19,204 bases of DNA from JAGTQI01 sp038868115 (GCA_038868115.1 JAWBXA010000020.1:1-19204); one strand, 5' to 3'; positions 8,282 through 16,879 are shown, counted from the stretch's first letter. The notes: generated by a model from the letters alone, not told the origin. Made by a program: numbers and translations.

Positions 8282-9565
8282 TTACATTGTCAGTTTCTTT
8301 GAGAATACGTCAATTAACCCTGCATTTTTAACGCGTGCATATATCTCATTTACATCTATTGTGTATAGCCCCTTCTTCTTTATCCTCTCAAAGTAAAGCC
8401 CGCCTGAAAAAGTATATCTATTTCTTTGTCCCTCTTCGGTTTGAACCTCATTGTTTACAAAAGATATAAAATCGCCTATCACCGTTGTTGTTGGTATTTC
8501 AAGGAGTTCCATTCCAAGTGCTTCTCTTACCGCATTATGCCCTGCTAAAAGACCTGTAACTATGGCTTCTGTGTGACCCACGTGGGGACCCGCCTTTTCA
8601 CCTGCACAGAACAAATTTTTAACACCGTGAACCTTAAGAGTATTATCTCTTGGGGCCATAGCCATAAATCTTACAGAGTTGCCAATTCCTCCAGCTAATG
8701 GATCTTCGTAGCGCGCATGTTCAAATCCAGGCAACTTTCTCAGTTCTTCTAGGGGAAAGAATGGCGCCATAAGCTTCGCTGGACCAGTATCCAGTAACAC
8801 TATGTTCTCAGCAAATTCTCTTAACGCATATTGAACGCAAGCTTTTTTCTTTAATTTTTCCTGCTTAACAAGTTCCACAGGTAAAGGTTTAACAAGCACT
8901 CCTTTTATATTTAATTCTTTTTGTATTTCGGGTGAGAGGGAGTGCTTCATGAGTTTGCAGGCGCCACTAATGGCTCCTGGGGTTCCATCTGCTTTTTTGC
9001 CGACCCACTCTTTGACACCAGCCTTCTCGGTTATGCTCACTCTAGGTTTAAAACTGTGGCATCTAAGCACGCACATAGCACAACCATAACCATACTTGAT
9101 ACAATTACCTGGAACGCCAGCGGTACCTGTACAATCTACAAAAGCATCGCCATCGATTTCAGTTTTATCCTCCAAAATCACTGCTGTTATTTTCGCGCCT
9201 TCTTTTTTTACGTCAATACACCTGGATTGAAGCATTATTTTTATTCCCATTTCCTTAAGGAATTTTCTAACTTCAGGTTCAATATTTGTCACATCGTAAA
9301 GGCTTGCATGCTTGTGGCCCGGAAAGTCGATGTTCTTATGCCTTGCCATATTGTCCATAATACGGAAGAGTTCTCCACCTCCCATAGCGATGGCTTCTTC
9401 AGCCGCGGTAAATCTGCCGTTGTTGCGAAAAATGCCGCCAACGAGTCCGGTTCCAAGCAACATATCTGTCCTTTCAAGCAAGACTGCCTCAGCCCCTGCC
9501 TTTGCAGCTGCTAAAGCTGCAGCGCATCCTGACCAGCCACCACCAACTACAACTATTTTCGGCAT
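8282..9565 (-). CDS. FAD-dependent oxidoreductase, GidA-like, with four-cysteine motif
   Basis: The 427-residue product (from ATG 9565; GTG at 9574 is an alternative) opens with MPKIVVVGGGWSGCAAALAA, a dinucleotide-binding Rossmann motif, then an acidic ERTD end of the second strand. A second FAD motif, GVKNLFCAGEKAGPHVGHT with GLLAGHNA after it, lies at 314-344 and resembles the GidA/TrmFO and FAD_oxidored families. Cysteines at 155, 162, 165 and 169 form C-x6-C-x2-C-x3-C, compatible with an Fe-S cluster or redox thiols. AGGTG lies 10 bases upstream of the ATG. A cytosolic redox enzyme is certain; the substrate is unknown. Its position among oxoacid-metabolism genes suggests an organic-acid or electron-transfer role rather than tRNA modification, but this is inference. 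Confidence 0.82.
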   Translation of the reverse strand: MPKIVVVGGGWSGCAAALAAAKAGAEAVLLERTDMLLGTGLVGGIFRNNGRFTAAEEAIAMGGGELFRIMDNMARHKNIDFPGHKHASLYDVTNIEPEVRKFLKEMGIKIMLQSRCIDVKKEGAKITAVILEDKTEIDGDAFVDCTGTAGVPGNCIKYGYGCAMCVLRCHSFKPRVSITEKAGVKEWVGKKADGTPGAISGACKLMKHSLSPEIQKELNIKGVLVKPLPVELVKQEKLKKKACVQYALREFAENIVLLDTGPAKLMAPFFPLEELRKLPGFEHARYEDPLAGGIGNSVRFMAMAPRDNTLKVHGVKNLFCAGEKAGPHVGHTEAIVTGLLAGHNAVREALGMELLEIPTTTVIGDFISFVNNEVQTEEGQRNRYTFSGGLYFERIKKKGLYTIDVNEIYARVKNAGLIDVFSKKLTM

Positions 9566-9599
9566 TCCTATCACACACCTAGAAACAAATTCATGTAGG

Positions 9600-9605
9600 T
9601 ATATA
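9600..9605 (-). promoter_or_regulatory. Putative TATA box for the FAD oxidoreductase
   Basis: TATATA within an A+T-rich context lies about 38 bases upstream of ATG 9565 on the minus strand, giving a predicted leader of roughly 12 bases. It sits in the 53-base gap after the DMT transporter stop, so the FAD gene could be transcribed on its own as well as by read-through. Confidence 0.45.
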
Positions 9606-9627
9606 ATATTAATCCCTTAGCTTAAGC

Positions 9628-10512
9628 TTAAAATGTTATAAACAAAACTCCGAGCACTACTATTATCGCACCTATAATCAATCTCCAATTAATCAATTCA
9701 GCTTTTGGGATAAGTATATACGATACAAACAAAGTAATAAGAGGGCTAGTATTAACAATAGGGGTTACCCAAATCACTTGTTCGATCAAAAGAGCAGTAT
9801 ATTGGGCGATTAAGCCAAATGTTGAGGCGATCCCTGAGAGAAATAAGTATTTTGCTCGTTCCAGCGGAATTTTGGTTTTACTTTCGGCGGAATTTATCGT
9901 GATAGTAAATTGTATTATGATTGCAAAAATGTAGGCGAATAGGCTAGCCATAATTGGCGAACCCAACCTTCTTGAACCATCCTTTGCAAATAATTGAGAT
10001 GCTCCCCAGATGAAACCTCCAATCAGACCATAAGCGACACCTTTTTGAAAGCTATAGGACTTAGACAATTTCTGCCCTTTTTCCTCTGGGTTACTCATTA
10101 AAACAAGTAGCTCTCCGCAGAATATTGCCAATGTCCCAACACCTATCGTCAGGGTCATCTCTTCGTTTTGTAATAAGACACTAAGTATAGCTGCAAAAAA
10201 TATCTGCGTGCTAGTTAGCTGACTTGCGCGTGACGCGCCAATAAGCTTTATGCTTGAATAAGCAAATACTCTGCCTATGGCTAATTGGAAAGCACCAGCT
10301 ACGAGCAAATCGACGATCGTTAAGAGGTCTAAATTATATGTCTTGAAAAAATCGCCGTTAATCGCAGCGAAACATAAAAGGATGGGAGGAGCGACAAGGA
10401 GAGTGTAGAGAACGCTTGAAAAAGAGTTTACATCTCCCGCTAACTTAATAAGTACTTTACTTACCCCAAAAAGTATGGCTGTGATTGAAGCAAGTATTAA
10501 TGGAAGTATCAT
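9628..10512 (-). CDS. EamA/DMT-family membrane transporter
   Basis: The 294-residue, very hydrophobic protein has about ten predicted membrane segments in two repeats of five, the EamA (drug/metabolite transporter) layout. Repeat 1 ends near residue 140 with a charged linker (NPEEKGQKLSKS). Repeat 2 starts with the glycine-rich YGLIGGFIWGASQLFAK. The family typically exports or exchanges amino acids and other small metabolites across the cytoplasmic membrane. The start is ATG 10512, only 12 bases after the stop of the upstream membrane-anchored protein, so the two are probably co-transcribed. The substrate cannot be inferred from sequence; export of an amino or hydroxy acid product of the neighbouring pathway would fit. 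Confidence 0.82.
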   Translation of the reverse strand: MILPLILASITAILFGVSKVLIKLAGDVNSFSSVLYTLLVAPPILLCFAAINGDFFKTYNLDLLTIVDLLVAGAFQLAIGRVFAYSSIKLIGASRASQLTSTQIFFAAILSVLLQNEEMTLTIGVGTLAIFCGELLVLMSNPEEKGQKLSKSYSFQKGVAYGLIGGFIWGASQLFAKDGSRRLGSPIMASLFAYIFAIIIQFTITINSAESKTKIPLERAKYLFLSGIASTFGLIAQYTALLIEQVIWVTPIVNTSPLITLFVSYILIPKAELINWRLIIGAIIVVLGVLFITF

Positions 10513-10524
10513 TTATACTACCAT

Positions 10525-11265
10525 CTAAGTATGACACTTAAAATATGACGCTTTCAGATGGTTGTATGCTCTACTTTTATCATTCGACTTTGAAGTAATG
10601 TTTGGCTCAGAGCGTTGCTTGCTTTTGCGCTTTCTCATGTAATAGCCTGCTGAAACCACCATGACAATTACTAGAAGAATGATGATTGAAAATACTGTAA
10701 TTGAGTAAAAAGATGAAAAGTCTTCCTTTTCAATTTCTATCAAAATAGACTCAGGCGAATGCCAGGCTGGTTCTAAGGGGAGGGGGTTTGTACCATTATA
10801 AATCGTGTATTCAATTATGTATTCTAATTGAATTTGTTTTCCGTCTAACGAGCTCGGTTTATATTTAAGTGTTATGGTATCGTTAACGCTTTGTTTAACT
10901 TCTGCGAAACCAGATATAATCTCATAAGTTCCATATCCGAAGGTTATCCCGTTGATTTTAACCCTCGGTGAGTGAAACAATACTTTAAAGTTAGTGCTGT
11001 TAAACATGCTGTTATTTAAATAGATAATAGCAATGTTAATTTCATGTATGTACTCTCTGTTGCAGCGCCATTTGCCATTTACCTCGGTTTGGATATTAAT
11101 TTTAACTTTGAAGGAGAAACCCTTATTTTGAATTACCCCGTATAGAAAATCACCAATATATTCTTTGGTTATTGATGATAATCCATAAACCTTAAAAAAA
11201 ATACTAAAAGAAAGCATAATGATAATAACAGGACAAACGAAAACAATTTTCATTTCTGTTTTCAT
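10525..11265 (-). CDS. Hypothetical membrane-anchored extracytoplasmic protein
   Basis: I do not recognise this 246-residue protein. An N-terminal hydrophobic segment (about 7-24) looks like a signal peptide or anchor. A beta-rich region of about 160 residues follows, with four N-x-S/T sequons (N84, N89, N128, N157), consistent with an archaeal surface-exposed domain. A second membrane segment spans about 188-209, followed by a strongly basic cytoplasmic tail (RKRKSKQR) of about 35 residues. The start is ATG 11265, with GGAG eight bases upstream. It lies 26 bases after the small protein gene and 12 before the DMT transporter. A transporter partner, a sensor or a cell-surface structural role are all possible. 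Confidence 0.7.
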   Translation of the reverse strand: MKTEMKIVFVCPVIIIMLSFSIFFKVYGLSSITKEYIGDFLYGVIQNKGFSFKVKINIQTEVNGKWRCNREYIHEINIAIIYLNNSMFNSTNFKVLFHSPRVKINGITFGYGTYEIISGFAEVKQSVNDTITLKYKPSSLDGKQIQLEYIIEYTIYNGTNPLPLEPAWHSPESILIEIEKEDFSSFYSITVFSIIILLVIVMVVSAGYYMRKRKSKQRSEPNITSKSNDKSRAYNHLKASYFKCHT

Positions 11266-11291
11266 GTTTTCAGCTCCGTCTATACTTTGCT

Positions 11292-11729
11292 TTAAGCAAG
11301 GCTTTTGGGTATTATTATTATTTTTTCACCTAATCTTGGCGTGAATAGATTGAGTGTATTAGTTTTTACAACGATACCAAGGTGGTTTGGTGCGTGAGTC
11401 ATATCAAACCCTGCAATCTCCCCTATTGAAGTCCTCTTTATAATTACTACATCGCCAACCACGACTACTCCTCCAATTTTTACCTCAAAGAATCCCATGA
11501 CAGATACCCTGTTTATTACTTTATCTGGACCTGCATCCCTTTCATCTGTAATCATCAGTTCATGTATTTCATTTGTTGAAATTACGCGCGAAAATGGAGC
11601 TATTAATTTTAGCCCTCTTGATTCAAATGTTATATCGGTTAGAGCTACAAATTCCCCCATTACTTTTCTTTTTTGTGTGAATATGTTTTTGTTAATTAAT
11701 CCTGCTTGATATGGTTCTATGGTCATCAT
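11292..11729 (-). CDS. Small conserved-looking protein of unknown function
   Basis: The 145-residue soluble protein has no signal or membrane segment. It has alternating beta-strand character and motifs that look conserved: EIHELMITDE at 54-63, VMGFFEVKIGGVVVVGD at 77-93, and IGEIAGFDMTHAPNHLGIV at 102-120. It reminds me of a small archaeal/bacterial family with a GFDxTHxPNH signature (possibly DUF6917), but this is memory and unverified. The start is ATG 11729, followed by a second ATG. No strong ribosome site is seen, but an A+T-rich TATA-like element at 11761-11770 would give a leader of about ten bases. It is first in a minus-strand cluster leading to a membrane protein, a DMT transporter and an FAD oxidoreductase, and divergent from the ABC importer. 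Confidence 0.7.
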   Translation of the reverse strand: MMTIEPYQAGLINKNIFTQKRKVMGEFVALTDITFESRGLKLIAPFSRVISTNEIHELMITDERDAGPDKVINRVSVMGFFEVKIGGVVVVGDVVIIKRTSIGEIAGFDMTHAPNHLGIVVKTNTLNLFTPRLGEKIIIIPKSLA

Positions 11730-11874
11730 GTAGGATCATGTTAATTGTTAACAGATTATGTGCATTTAAGCTTATTTATGTAGCAAATAAATTAAGAAGA
11801 AATCTTTATGAAGTTTCAAGTTTAGGAAAAATTTAAAAGTAGATTTATCAGACTCATAATCTCCAGGGATAAAA
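11730..11874. promoter_or_regulatory. Divergent promoter region between the small protein and the ABC importer
   Basis: This 145-base, strongly A+T-rich gap lies between divergent genes. For the importer, TTTAAAAG at 11832-11839, preceded by a purine-rich AGGAAAAA (BRE-like), lies about 40 bases before ATG 11875. For the minus strand, CTTAAATGCA at 11761-11770 is a weaker candidate. No clear inverted-repeat operator was spotted by eye. Confidence 0.5.
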
Positions 11875-12972
11875 ATGAAGAAGAATAGTGGAATAAGTAA
11901 AGTTGTGGTTGCTCTTTTGATCGTGGTAATTATCTTGGCAGGCGTTGCTGCATACGGCTGGCTTCGACCTTTACCACAACAAGCAGAAGCGGTAACTCTT
12001 GAGGAAAAGGCAAGGCTTGAGGGTAAATTGACAATTTACGGTGTTATGGACACACCAGATTTTATTTCCAAGGTAGTACCCGCCTTTGAGGCGCAGTATC
12101 CTTGGGCAAGCGGTATGATAGAATATGTAGGCTTCTCACCATCGGAATTAACTAGTAGATGCATGGCAGAATATCAAGCAGGGAATGTTCAAGCCGACGT
12201 ACTCTTTAACACTCTGGGAAGCTTTATGCCTGCTCTATTGGGCGGTGTGGCGGAAAATTGGATATGTCCAATGATTAGTTTAATGAATTACACAGAAGGA
12301 ACCTATGCTGCTGATGGCTTATGGGGACCGGGTTATCAGTTACCGATAGTCATAATTTACAATTCGGAGATGGTAGAAGACCTTGGTTACGACCCGCCAG
12401 ATAGCTGGGATGATCTAGCAGATCCAAAATGGAGGGGATTAATTGCTTTAGACGATCCTAAAGGTTTGAATGTTGGAGGTTCGCTTTTTGCCCATCTTTA
12501 TCCGATAATGGGAGAAACTGCTTGGATGCAGCTTATGGAAGGAATAGCTGCAAATGAACCTCATCTTGTTCCGTCATGTGGTGAGGCATTTACTTTGGTC
12601 GCGTCGGGTCAATGTGCTATAGGCACAGGTTTAATAAACGACTATTTAGCTGGGAAGGCACAAGGAGTGCCTGTTGAAATAGCGTGGATCGAACCTGTAA
12701 CATCTTTGCCAATTGTCACAGCACTAGCCAAAAATGCACCTCACCCCAACTTCGCAAAACTCTTTTACACTTGGTGGATATCCGCCGCCGGACAGTACGC
12801 AATTGCTAATACTGGCAGAATTCCAATGCACATGCCAATCGCAACTGGCACAATCTTAAAAGGTGTGGTCCCGCCAGAGGTAACTCAAATAGAGGCGGTG
12901 GCATTTAACAATCCGCATTACTATACAAACCCCACAACGTGGAGCGATCGATACCGAGGTATCTTCGGGTAA
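11875..12972 (+). CDS. ABC importer solute-binding protein (Fe/phosphonate/polyamine-type fold)
   Basis: The 365-residue extracytoplasmic binding protein catches the substrate and delivers it to the permease encoded next. The N-terminus MKKNSGISKVVVALLIVVII is a basic, Gly-Ile-Ser then hydrophobic segment with no lipobox cysteine, so it may be a membrane anchor or a class III (pilin-like) signal. A Q/A/E linker (31-45) follows. The mature part shows the family's KLTIYGVMDT start, IIYNSEMVEDLGYDPPDSW at 160-178, DLADPKWRGLIALDDP at 180-195, and APHPNFAKLFYTWWISAAGQ near 288-307. These are typical of extracellular solute-binding family 1/6 (ferric iron, 2-aminoethylphosphonate, putrescine, sulfate-like). 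Classical iron-binding tyrosine pairs are not evident, so an organic acid or amine is at least as likely. A TATA box lies at 11832-11839. Confidence 0.88.
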   Translation: MKKNSGISKVVVALLIVVIILAGVAAYGWLRPLPQQAEAVTLEEKARLEGKLTIYGVMDTPDFISKVVPAFEAQYPWASGMIEYVGFSPSELTSRCMAEYQAGNVQADVLFNTLGSFMPALLGGVAENWICPMISLMNYTEGTYAADGLWGPGYQLPIVIIYNSEMVEDLGYDPPDSWDDLADPKWRGLIALDDPKGLNVGGSLFAHLYPIMGETAWMQLMEGIAANEPHLVPSCGEAFTLVASGQCAIGTGLINDYLAGKAQGVPVEIAWIEPVTSLPIVTALAKNAPHPNFAKLFYTWWISAAGQYAIANTGRIPMHMPIATGTILKGVVPPEVTQIEAVAFNNPHYYTNPTTWSDRYRGIFG

Positions 12973-12978
12973 AGGAAC

Positions 12979-14691
12979 ATGAAAGGCTCTAAAATTCCAA
13001 TGATACTCTCCATCTTTTTTTTAGTATTGCTTCTAATGCCAGTGATCTTCCTTGTATACGGCTCCTATTTCTTTAAGTTTGGAGACCCATCAAAAAGTTT
13101 TATAGAAATCGTTTTTACCCCATTAACGGGAAAACTATTTATTAACACAATTATCTACGCAGTTGGAGGGGCAGTGGTTGCAACAACACTTGCAGTTATT
13201 TATGCATGGATTGTCGTGCGGACAGATATCCCCGGGAAAAAGTTCTTTGAGCTATTACCTTTTTTGCCTTTAACCATGCCGTTTATCGTGAAATCTTTCG
13301 CTTGGATCTACCTCTTCAGCCCCAGAATTGGCATGGTTAACATATTGTTTAAACAACTTTTTGGCGTAGGACCTGTTTTTAATATTTTTTCTATGGAAGG
13401 AATGATATTTGCACTTGGAATGGGAGGTGTTCCACTCGTCTATTTAACCGTTGAGCCTGCTATAAAAGCTATGAATCCAGCCTTAGAGGAAGCTTCAAGA
13501 GTTTCGGGTTACAGTATTCTACATACTTTCCGCAGAGTTTCTCTTCCGACTCTCTTACCAGCAATACTTTCCGCTTTTATATTGCTGACAATTATAGGAA
13601 TGGAGAATTTTGATTATCCTTTCATGTTGGGCCGGCCCGTTGGCATAGATACCCTAGCTACAGAAGTTTATTACTGGATTTATGAAAGTATCCCACCTAG
13701 ATATGTAAATGCAGCATATTTAAGCGTAATCTACATCGGGATGACCTTTGTCGCTGTCTGCATATACATATATGTCACCCGTCAAGCATACAAGTTTGTG
13801 GTTGTAACAGGGAAAGCCCCATATCAAACCGTTCACAGATTGGGAAAATGGAAATGTGCAGCGTTCGCTATTTGTTTCATAATTATATTTTTCGTTTTCT
13901 TTTTACCGTTTGGAACAATCTTATTAATGTCTTTTACTCCCTTTCTTTATCTTGGCGGTGGGGCAATAAACATAACCTTTACGCTGAGCAATTATGAAAA
14001 AGCCCTTCAACTACCTCTTTTCTACAAAGCCCTCACAAACTCCATCCTACTTGGTTTAACCGCTGGATTATTTGCTAGCCTAATAGCCTTAGTTTTGTCA
14101 TATGCAGCTCTCAAAAGCAAAGTTAAAGGTTCCCGTTTTATAGAATTAATAAGCAGTATGCCGCTCGCATTTCCCGGTATCGTTTACGGATTAGCGTTGT
14201 TCTGGACATTCTTGCTATTTCCAGGCGTCTCAAAACTCCTATATGGTACTATTTGGTGCATGGTTATCGCATTAATATTTATTAGGCTTCCATACTGTGT
14301 TAGAATCATTTCGGGCAACCTGATACAAGTGGCAGATGAGCTCGAGGAATCCTCAAGGGTTGCCGGCGCCTCATGGGGTCGAACCTTCTTTCGCATAATC
14401 TTGCCGCTTCTTAAAAAAGGCATAACAAACAGTTTTCTCTACACTTTTATAAATGCCCTAAGAGAATTGGGTGCAATAATAATTCTCGCTACGCCACAAT
14501 CTGTAGTACTTACATCGTTACTTATACAGCTTTATAGTCAACATGCAATGGCTTTAAACACCATAGCGGCAGCATCGGTAATATTATGCTTGTTAATTAT
14601 GATATCGCTTCTTATCCCAAGCGTTTATGAACATCTTTTGCGTAAATATACTGCGCGAAAGGCGAAAAAAGTGTTCATGGAGAGGGTTTGA
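12979..14691 (+). CDS. ABC importer permease, fused two-domain (FbpB-like)
   Basis: The 570-residue protein has about twelve membrane segments and two binding-protein-dependent permease domains in one chain. Each carries an EAA coupling loop: EEASRVSGYSILHTFRR at 170-186 and EESSRVAGASWGRTFFR at 456-472. The second half starts after a linker near 270-292. Fused permeases of this length are typical of the ferric-iron/phosphonate/thiamine-type importers, where one chain forms the whole membrane channel. It starts six bases after the solute-binding protein stop, and its TGA overlaps the ATPase ATG (TGATG). It acts in the cytoplasmic membrane, and the substrate is set by the preceding binding protein. 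Confidence 0.92.
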   Translation: MKGSKIPMILSIFFLVLLLMPVIFLVYGSYFFKFGDPSKSFIEIVFTPLTGKLFINTIIYAVGGAVVATTLAVIYAWIVVRTDIPGKKFFELLPFLPLTMPFIVKSFAWIYLFSPRIGMVNILFKQLFGVGPVFNIFSMEGMIFALGMGGVPLVYLTVEPAIKAMNPALEEASRVSGYSILHTFRRVSLPTLLPAILSAFILLTIIGMENFDYPFMLGRPVGIDTLATEVYYWIYESIPPRYVNAAYLSVIYIGMTFVAVCIYIYVTRQAYKFVVVTGKAPYQTVHRLGKWKCAAFAICFIIIFFVFFLPFGTILLMSFTPFLYLGGGAINITFTLSNYEKALQLPLFYKALTNSILLGLTAGLFASLIALVLSYAALKSKVKGSRFIELISSMPLAFPGIVYGLALFWTFLLFPGVSKLLYGTIWCMVIALIFIRLPYCVRIISGNLIQVADELEESSRVAGASWGRTFFRIILPLLKKGITNSFLYTFINALRELGAIIILATPQSVVLTSLLIQLYSQHAMALNTIAAASVILCLLIMISLLIPSVYEHLLRKYTARKAKKVFMERV

Positions 14692-15794
14692 TGGAAAAAA
14701 TAGAGGTGATTAATGAAGTAAAAAGATTTGGAAAAGTTGTGGCGGTTGACCATCTCTCCTTAAAAGTGAAAGACGGGGAAGTAGTATCTTTACTGGGCCC
14801 CAGTGGATGTGGTAAAACAACTGTTCTACGTTCCATAGCTGGCCTTGAAGATATAGATGAAGGAGAGATTTACTTGAACGGGGAATTAGTTACAGCTCCG
14901 AGTAAGAAAATATTTATTAGTCCTGAAAAAAGGCGACTTGGATTAGTCTTCCAAAGTTACGCCTTATGGCCACACATGACAGTCTACAAAAATGTGGCTT
15001 ATGGACTTGAAGTTAGAAAATTTTCTAAACATGAAATAGAAAAGCGTGTTAAGGCTGTACTAGAACTTGTGGGTCTAATGGGATATGAAGATAGATATCC
15101 TTCACAACTCAGTGGAGGGGAACAGCAAAGAGTTGCACTTGCAAGAAATTTAGCTTATGAACCTGAAGTTTTGCTTTTGGATGAGCCGTTGAGTAATTTG
15201 GACTTGAAAGTCAGAGAAAGAATGAGGAGCGAGCTACGAAGCTTACTTAAGAAGATAGGGATCACAGCTATTTATGTAACCCATGACCAAGAAGAGGCTT
15301 TCTGCATTTCTGACCGAGTTATCGTTATGAAAAATGGGAAAGTAATGCAAGAAGGAAAGCCTTTTGAAATTTATGAAAACCCAGCTAATCTTTTTGTAGC
15401 GGAGTTTATAGGAAGGGCAAATATGCTTAAGGCTCGGGTAAAAAGCGTAAATGAACATGCCCGTAGGGCTTTAATTGAAGTACCAGACATAAACAACGAG
15501 CTTGTATGCGAGTATGAAACTAATGAATTCCCAAAAGATTGTTCGTTCATCATCATCCGACATAATGAAATAGGTATCTATTCGACGAAACCAAAATTTC
15601 CGGAAAATGTTGTTGAAGGTGAAATTATTTCTAGAGAATACAGGGGAGCTATTACAGACCATAAAATTAAAGTTGGTAATAGCCAAATAATGGTCACAAC
15701 ACATAAATTCTGTGGATTATCTGAGCCTTGTGAAAAAATTCGGGTTTACTTGTATATACCGCCTAAGGCTATAAAACCAATTGTAAGTGTTTAG
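14691..15794 (+). CDS. ABC importer ATPase (CUT1/FbpC/PotA-like) with TOBE-like C-terminal domain
   Basis: From ATG 14691 (GGAGAGG just upstream; TTG 14688 is an unlikely alternative) the product has 367 residues. All ATPase motifs are intact: Walker A GPSGCGKT at 36-43, Q-loop Q88, signature LSGGEQQ at 140-146, Walker B LLLDEP at 161-166, D-loop SNLD at 168-171, and switch histidine H198 in YVTHDQEE. After about residue 235 a beta-rich TOBE-like domain follows, usual in importers of sugars, polyamines and iron, where it can mediate regulation. Its start codon overlaps the permease stop, so expression is coupled. It energises uptake through the fused permease. Confidence 0.93.
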   Translation: MEKIEVINEVKRFGKVVAVDHLSLKVKDGEVVSLLGPSGCGKTTVLRSIAGLEDIDEGEIYLNGELVTAPSKKIFISPEKRRLGLVFQSYALWPHMTVYKNVAYGLEVRKFSKHEIEKRVKAVLELVGLMGYEDRYPSQLSGGEQQRVALARNLAYEPEVLLLDEPLSNLDLKVRERMRSELRSLLKKIGITAIYVTHDQEEAFCISDRVIVMKNGKVMQEGKPFEIYENPANLFVAEFIGRANMLKARVKSVNEHARRALIEVPDINNELVCEYETNEFPKDCSFIIIRHNEIGIYSTKPKFPENVVEGEIISREYRGAITDHKIKVGNSQIMVTTHKFCGLSEPCEKIRVYLYIPPKAIKPIVSV

Positions 15795-15842
15795 CTCATT
15801 AGCGCCTTTAAAGAGCACTTTATAGAAAGAGGTTAAAAGAGA

Positions 15843-15855
15843 TTATTTTCTTTTT
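15843..15855 (+). terminator. T-rich tract, possible terminator of the ABC importer operon
   Basis: TTATTTTCTTTTT lies about 50 bases after the ATPase stop, inside the 3' end of the convergent 2-hydroxyacid dehydrogenase. Archaeal termination often uses such U-rich tracts without a hairpin. The call rests on composition and position only. Confidence 0.25.
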
Positions 15856-16844
15856 CGAACTTGTGGATTAACTGGATAAAGCGGATCTTCACCGTGAAGA
15901 ACTCTTCTTACATCTTCAGCGACCAATATACTAACCCTTCGCAGACTGTCTTTTGCTAAAGCTGCGACATGGGGACTAACAATCACATTGTCCAACGTAA
16001 GTAAAGGACTTTCGTAAGGCGGTTCCTTTTGGAAGACATCCAAACCGGCGCCCTCAAGCTTACCGCTTTTAAGTGCTTCGTATAAAGCTCTCTCGTCTAC
16101 AAGCTCTCCTCTTGCAGTGTTTATAAAGAAAGCTCCTGTTTTCATGGCCGCTATTTCCTTTTCACCGATAATGCCTTTTGTTTGTTCATTAAGTGCCAGG
16201 TGGATAGAAATAAAATCGGCTTCTTTTAAAAGTCTCTCTGGAACGCGTAACCCTTTCGTCAGGTCCTCGCTGGTAAGAGGTATATAGGTTATGCCAAGCT
16301 GAGTTTCTTTCTCAACTTTCCTTGTACGTGACCAATAAATAACATTCATCCCAATAGCTTTAGATAGTCTTGCAACCTCAATACCTATTTCGCCTAAACC
16401 AACGATGCCTAAGGTTTTGCCGGTCAGTTCTATTCCAGGGTAATCAAGTCTCATGGTCCAACGGCGTTCTCTTAAAGCTTTATCCGCGGCAAAAAGATAT
16501 TTTGCCAAAGCAAACATTAAAGCCAAAGTATATTCTGCCACTGACAGAGTGTTGGCGCCAGGCGTGTATGTCACTACAACCCCAAATTCTGTGGCAGCGT
16601 CCACATCGATATTATCATATCCCACGCCGAAGCGACCTATAACTTTTAACCTTTTTGCGTTCTCTATGATTTTTCTAGTTATAATCGCTGGCACACGTAC
16701 AATGATCGCGTCAACATCCTTTGCTTCCTCCACGAGCGTATTCTCAAAAACGCCTGAAGCTATTTTAACGTCTGCGAACTTCTCGAGAATTTCTATTCCC
16801 GCTCTGTCAATTTTATCTGTCAGCAACACTTTAAAAGTTGCCAA
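15843..16844 (-). CDS. D-isomer-specific 2-hydroxyacid dehydrogenase (phosphoglycerate dehydrogenase-like)
   Basis: This NAD-dependent dehydrogenase has about 333 residues. The Rossmann motif GLGEIG is near 149-154, the catalytic R in NTARGELVDERAL near 245, E in FQKEPP near 274, and H in VSPHVAA near 292. No ATG fits the N-terminus; TTG at 16844 is chosen because AAAGGGA lies six bases upstream (TTG 16850 would be too close to it). It starts 35 bases after the acyl-CoA synthetase alpha-subunit stop, on the same strand, so the two are probably co-transcribed. It resembles the catalytic half of phosphoglycerate dehydrogenase but lacks the ACT/regulatory domain. It is clearly diverged from the enzyme at 3130-4086, so the island carries two distinct paralogues. 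The substrate is unknown. Confidence 0.87.
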   Translation of the reverse strand: MATFKVLLTDKIDRAGIEILEKFADVKIASGVFENTLVEEAKDVDAIIVRVPAIITRKIIENAKRLKVIGRFGVGYDNIDVDAATEFGVVVTYTPGANTLSVAEYTLALMFALAKYLFAADKALRERRWTMRLDYPGIELTGKTLGIVGLGEIGIEVARLSKAIGMNVIYWSRTRKVEKETQLGITYIPLTSEDLTKGLRVPERLLKEADFISIHLALNEQTKGIIGEKEIAAMKTGAFFINTARGELVDERALYEALKSGKLEGAGLDVFQKEPPYESPLLTLDNVIVSPHVAALAKDSLRRVSILVAEDVRRVLHGEDPLYPVNPQVRKRK

Positions 16845-16879
16845 TACCAATCCCTTTAACGGAATTTAATCATTTTTTA

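Noticed and set aside
8942..9514. A long plus-strand open frame (190 codons) inside the FAD oxidoreductase
   Set aside because: It is fully antisense to a gene with clear FAD motifs, and its own translation shows no family features.
8282..9565. Naming the FAD protein TrmFO or GidA
   Set aside because: Only the FAD-binding segments are similar; the cysteine cluster, length and context differ from the tRNA-modifying enzymes.
11875..15794. Calling the ABC importer a ferric-iron transporter
   Set aside because: The fused permease and ATPase types fit, but classical iron-ligand residues are not evident in the binding protein and this superfamily also covers phosphonates, polyamines and organic acids.
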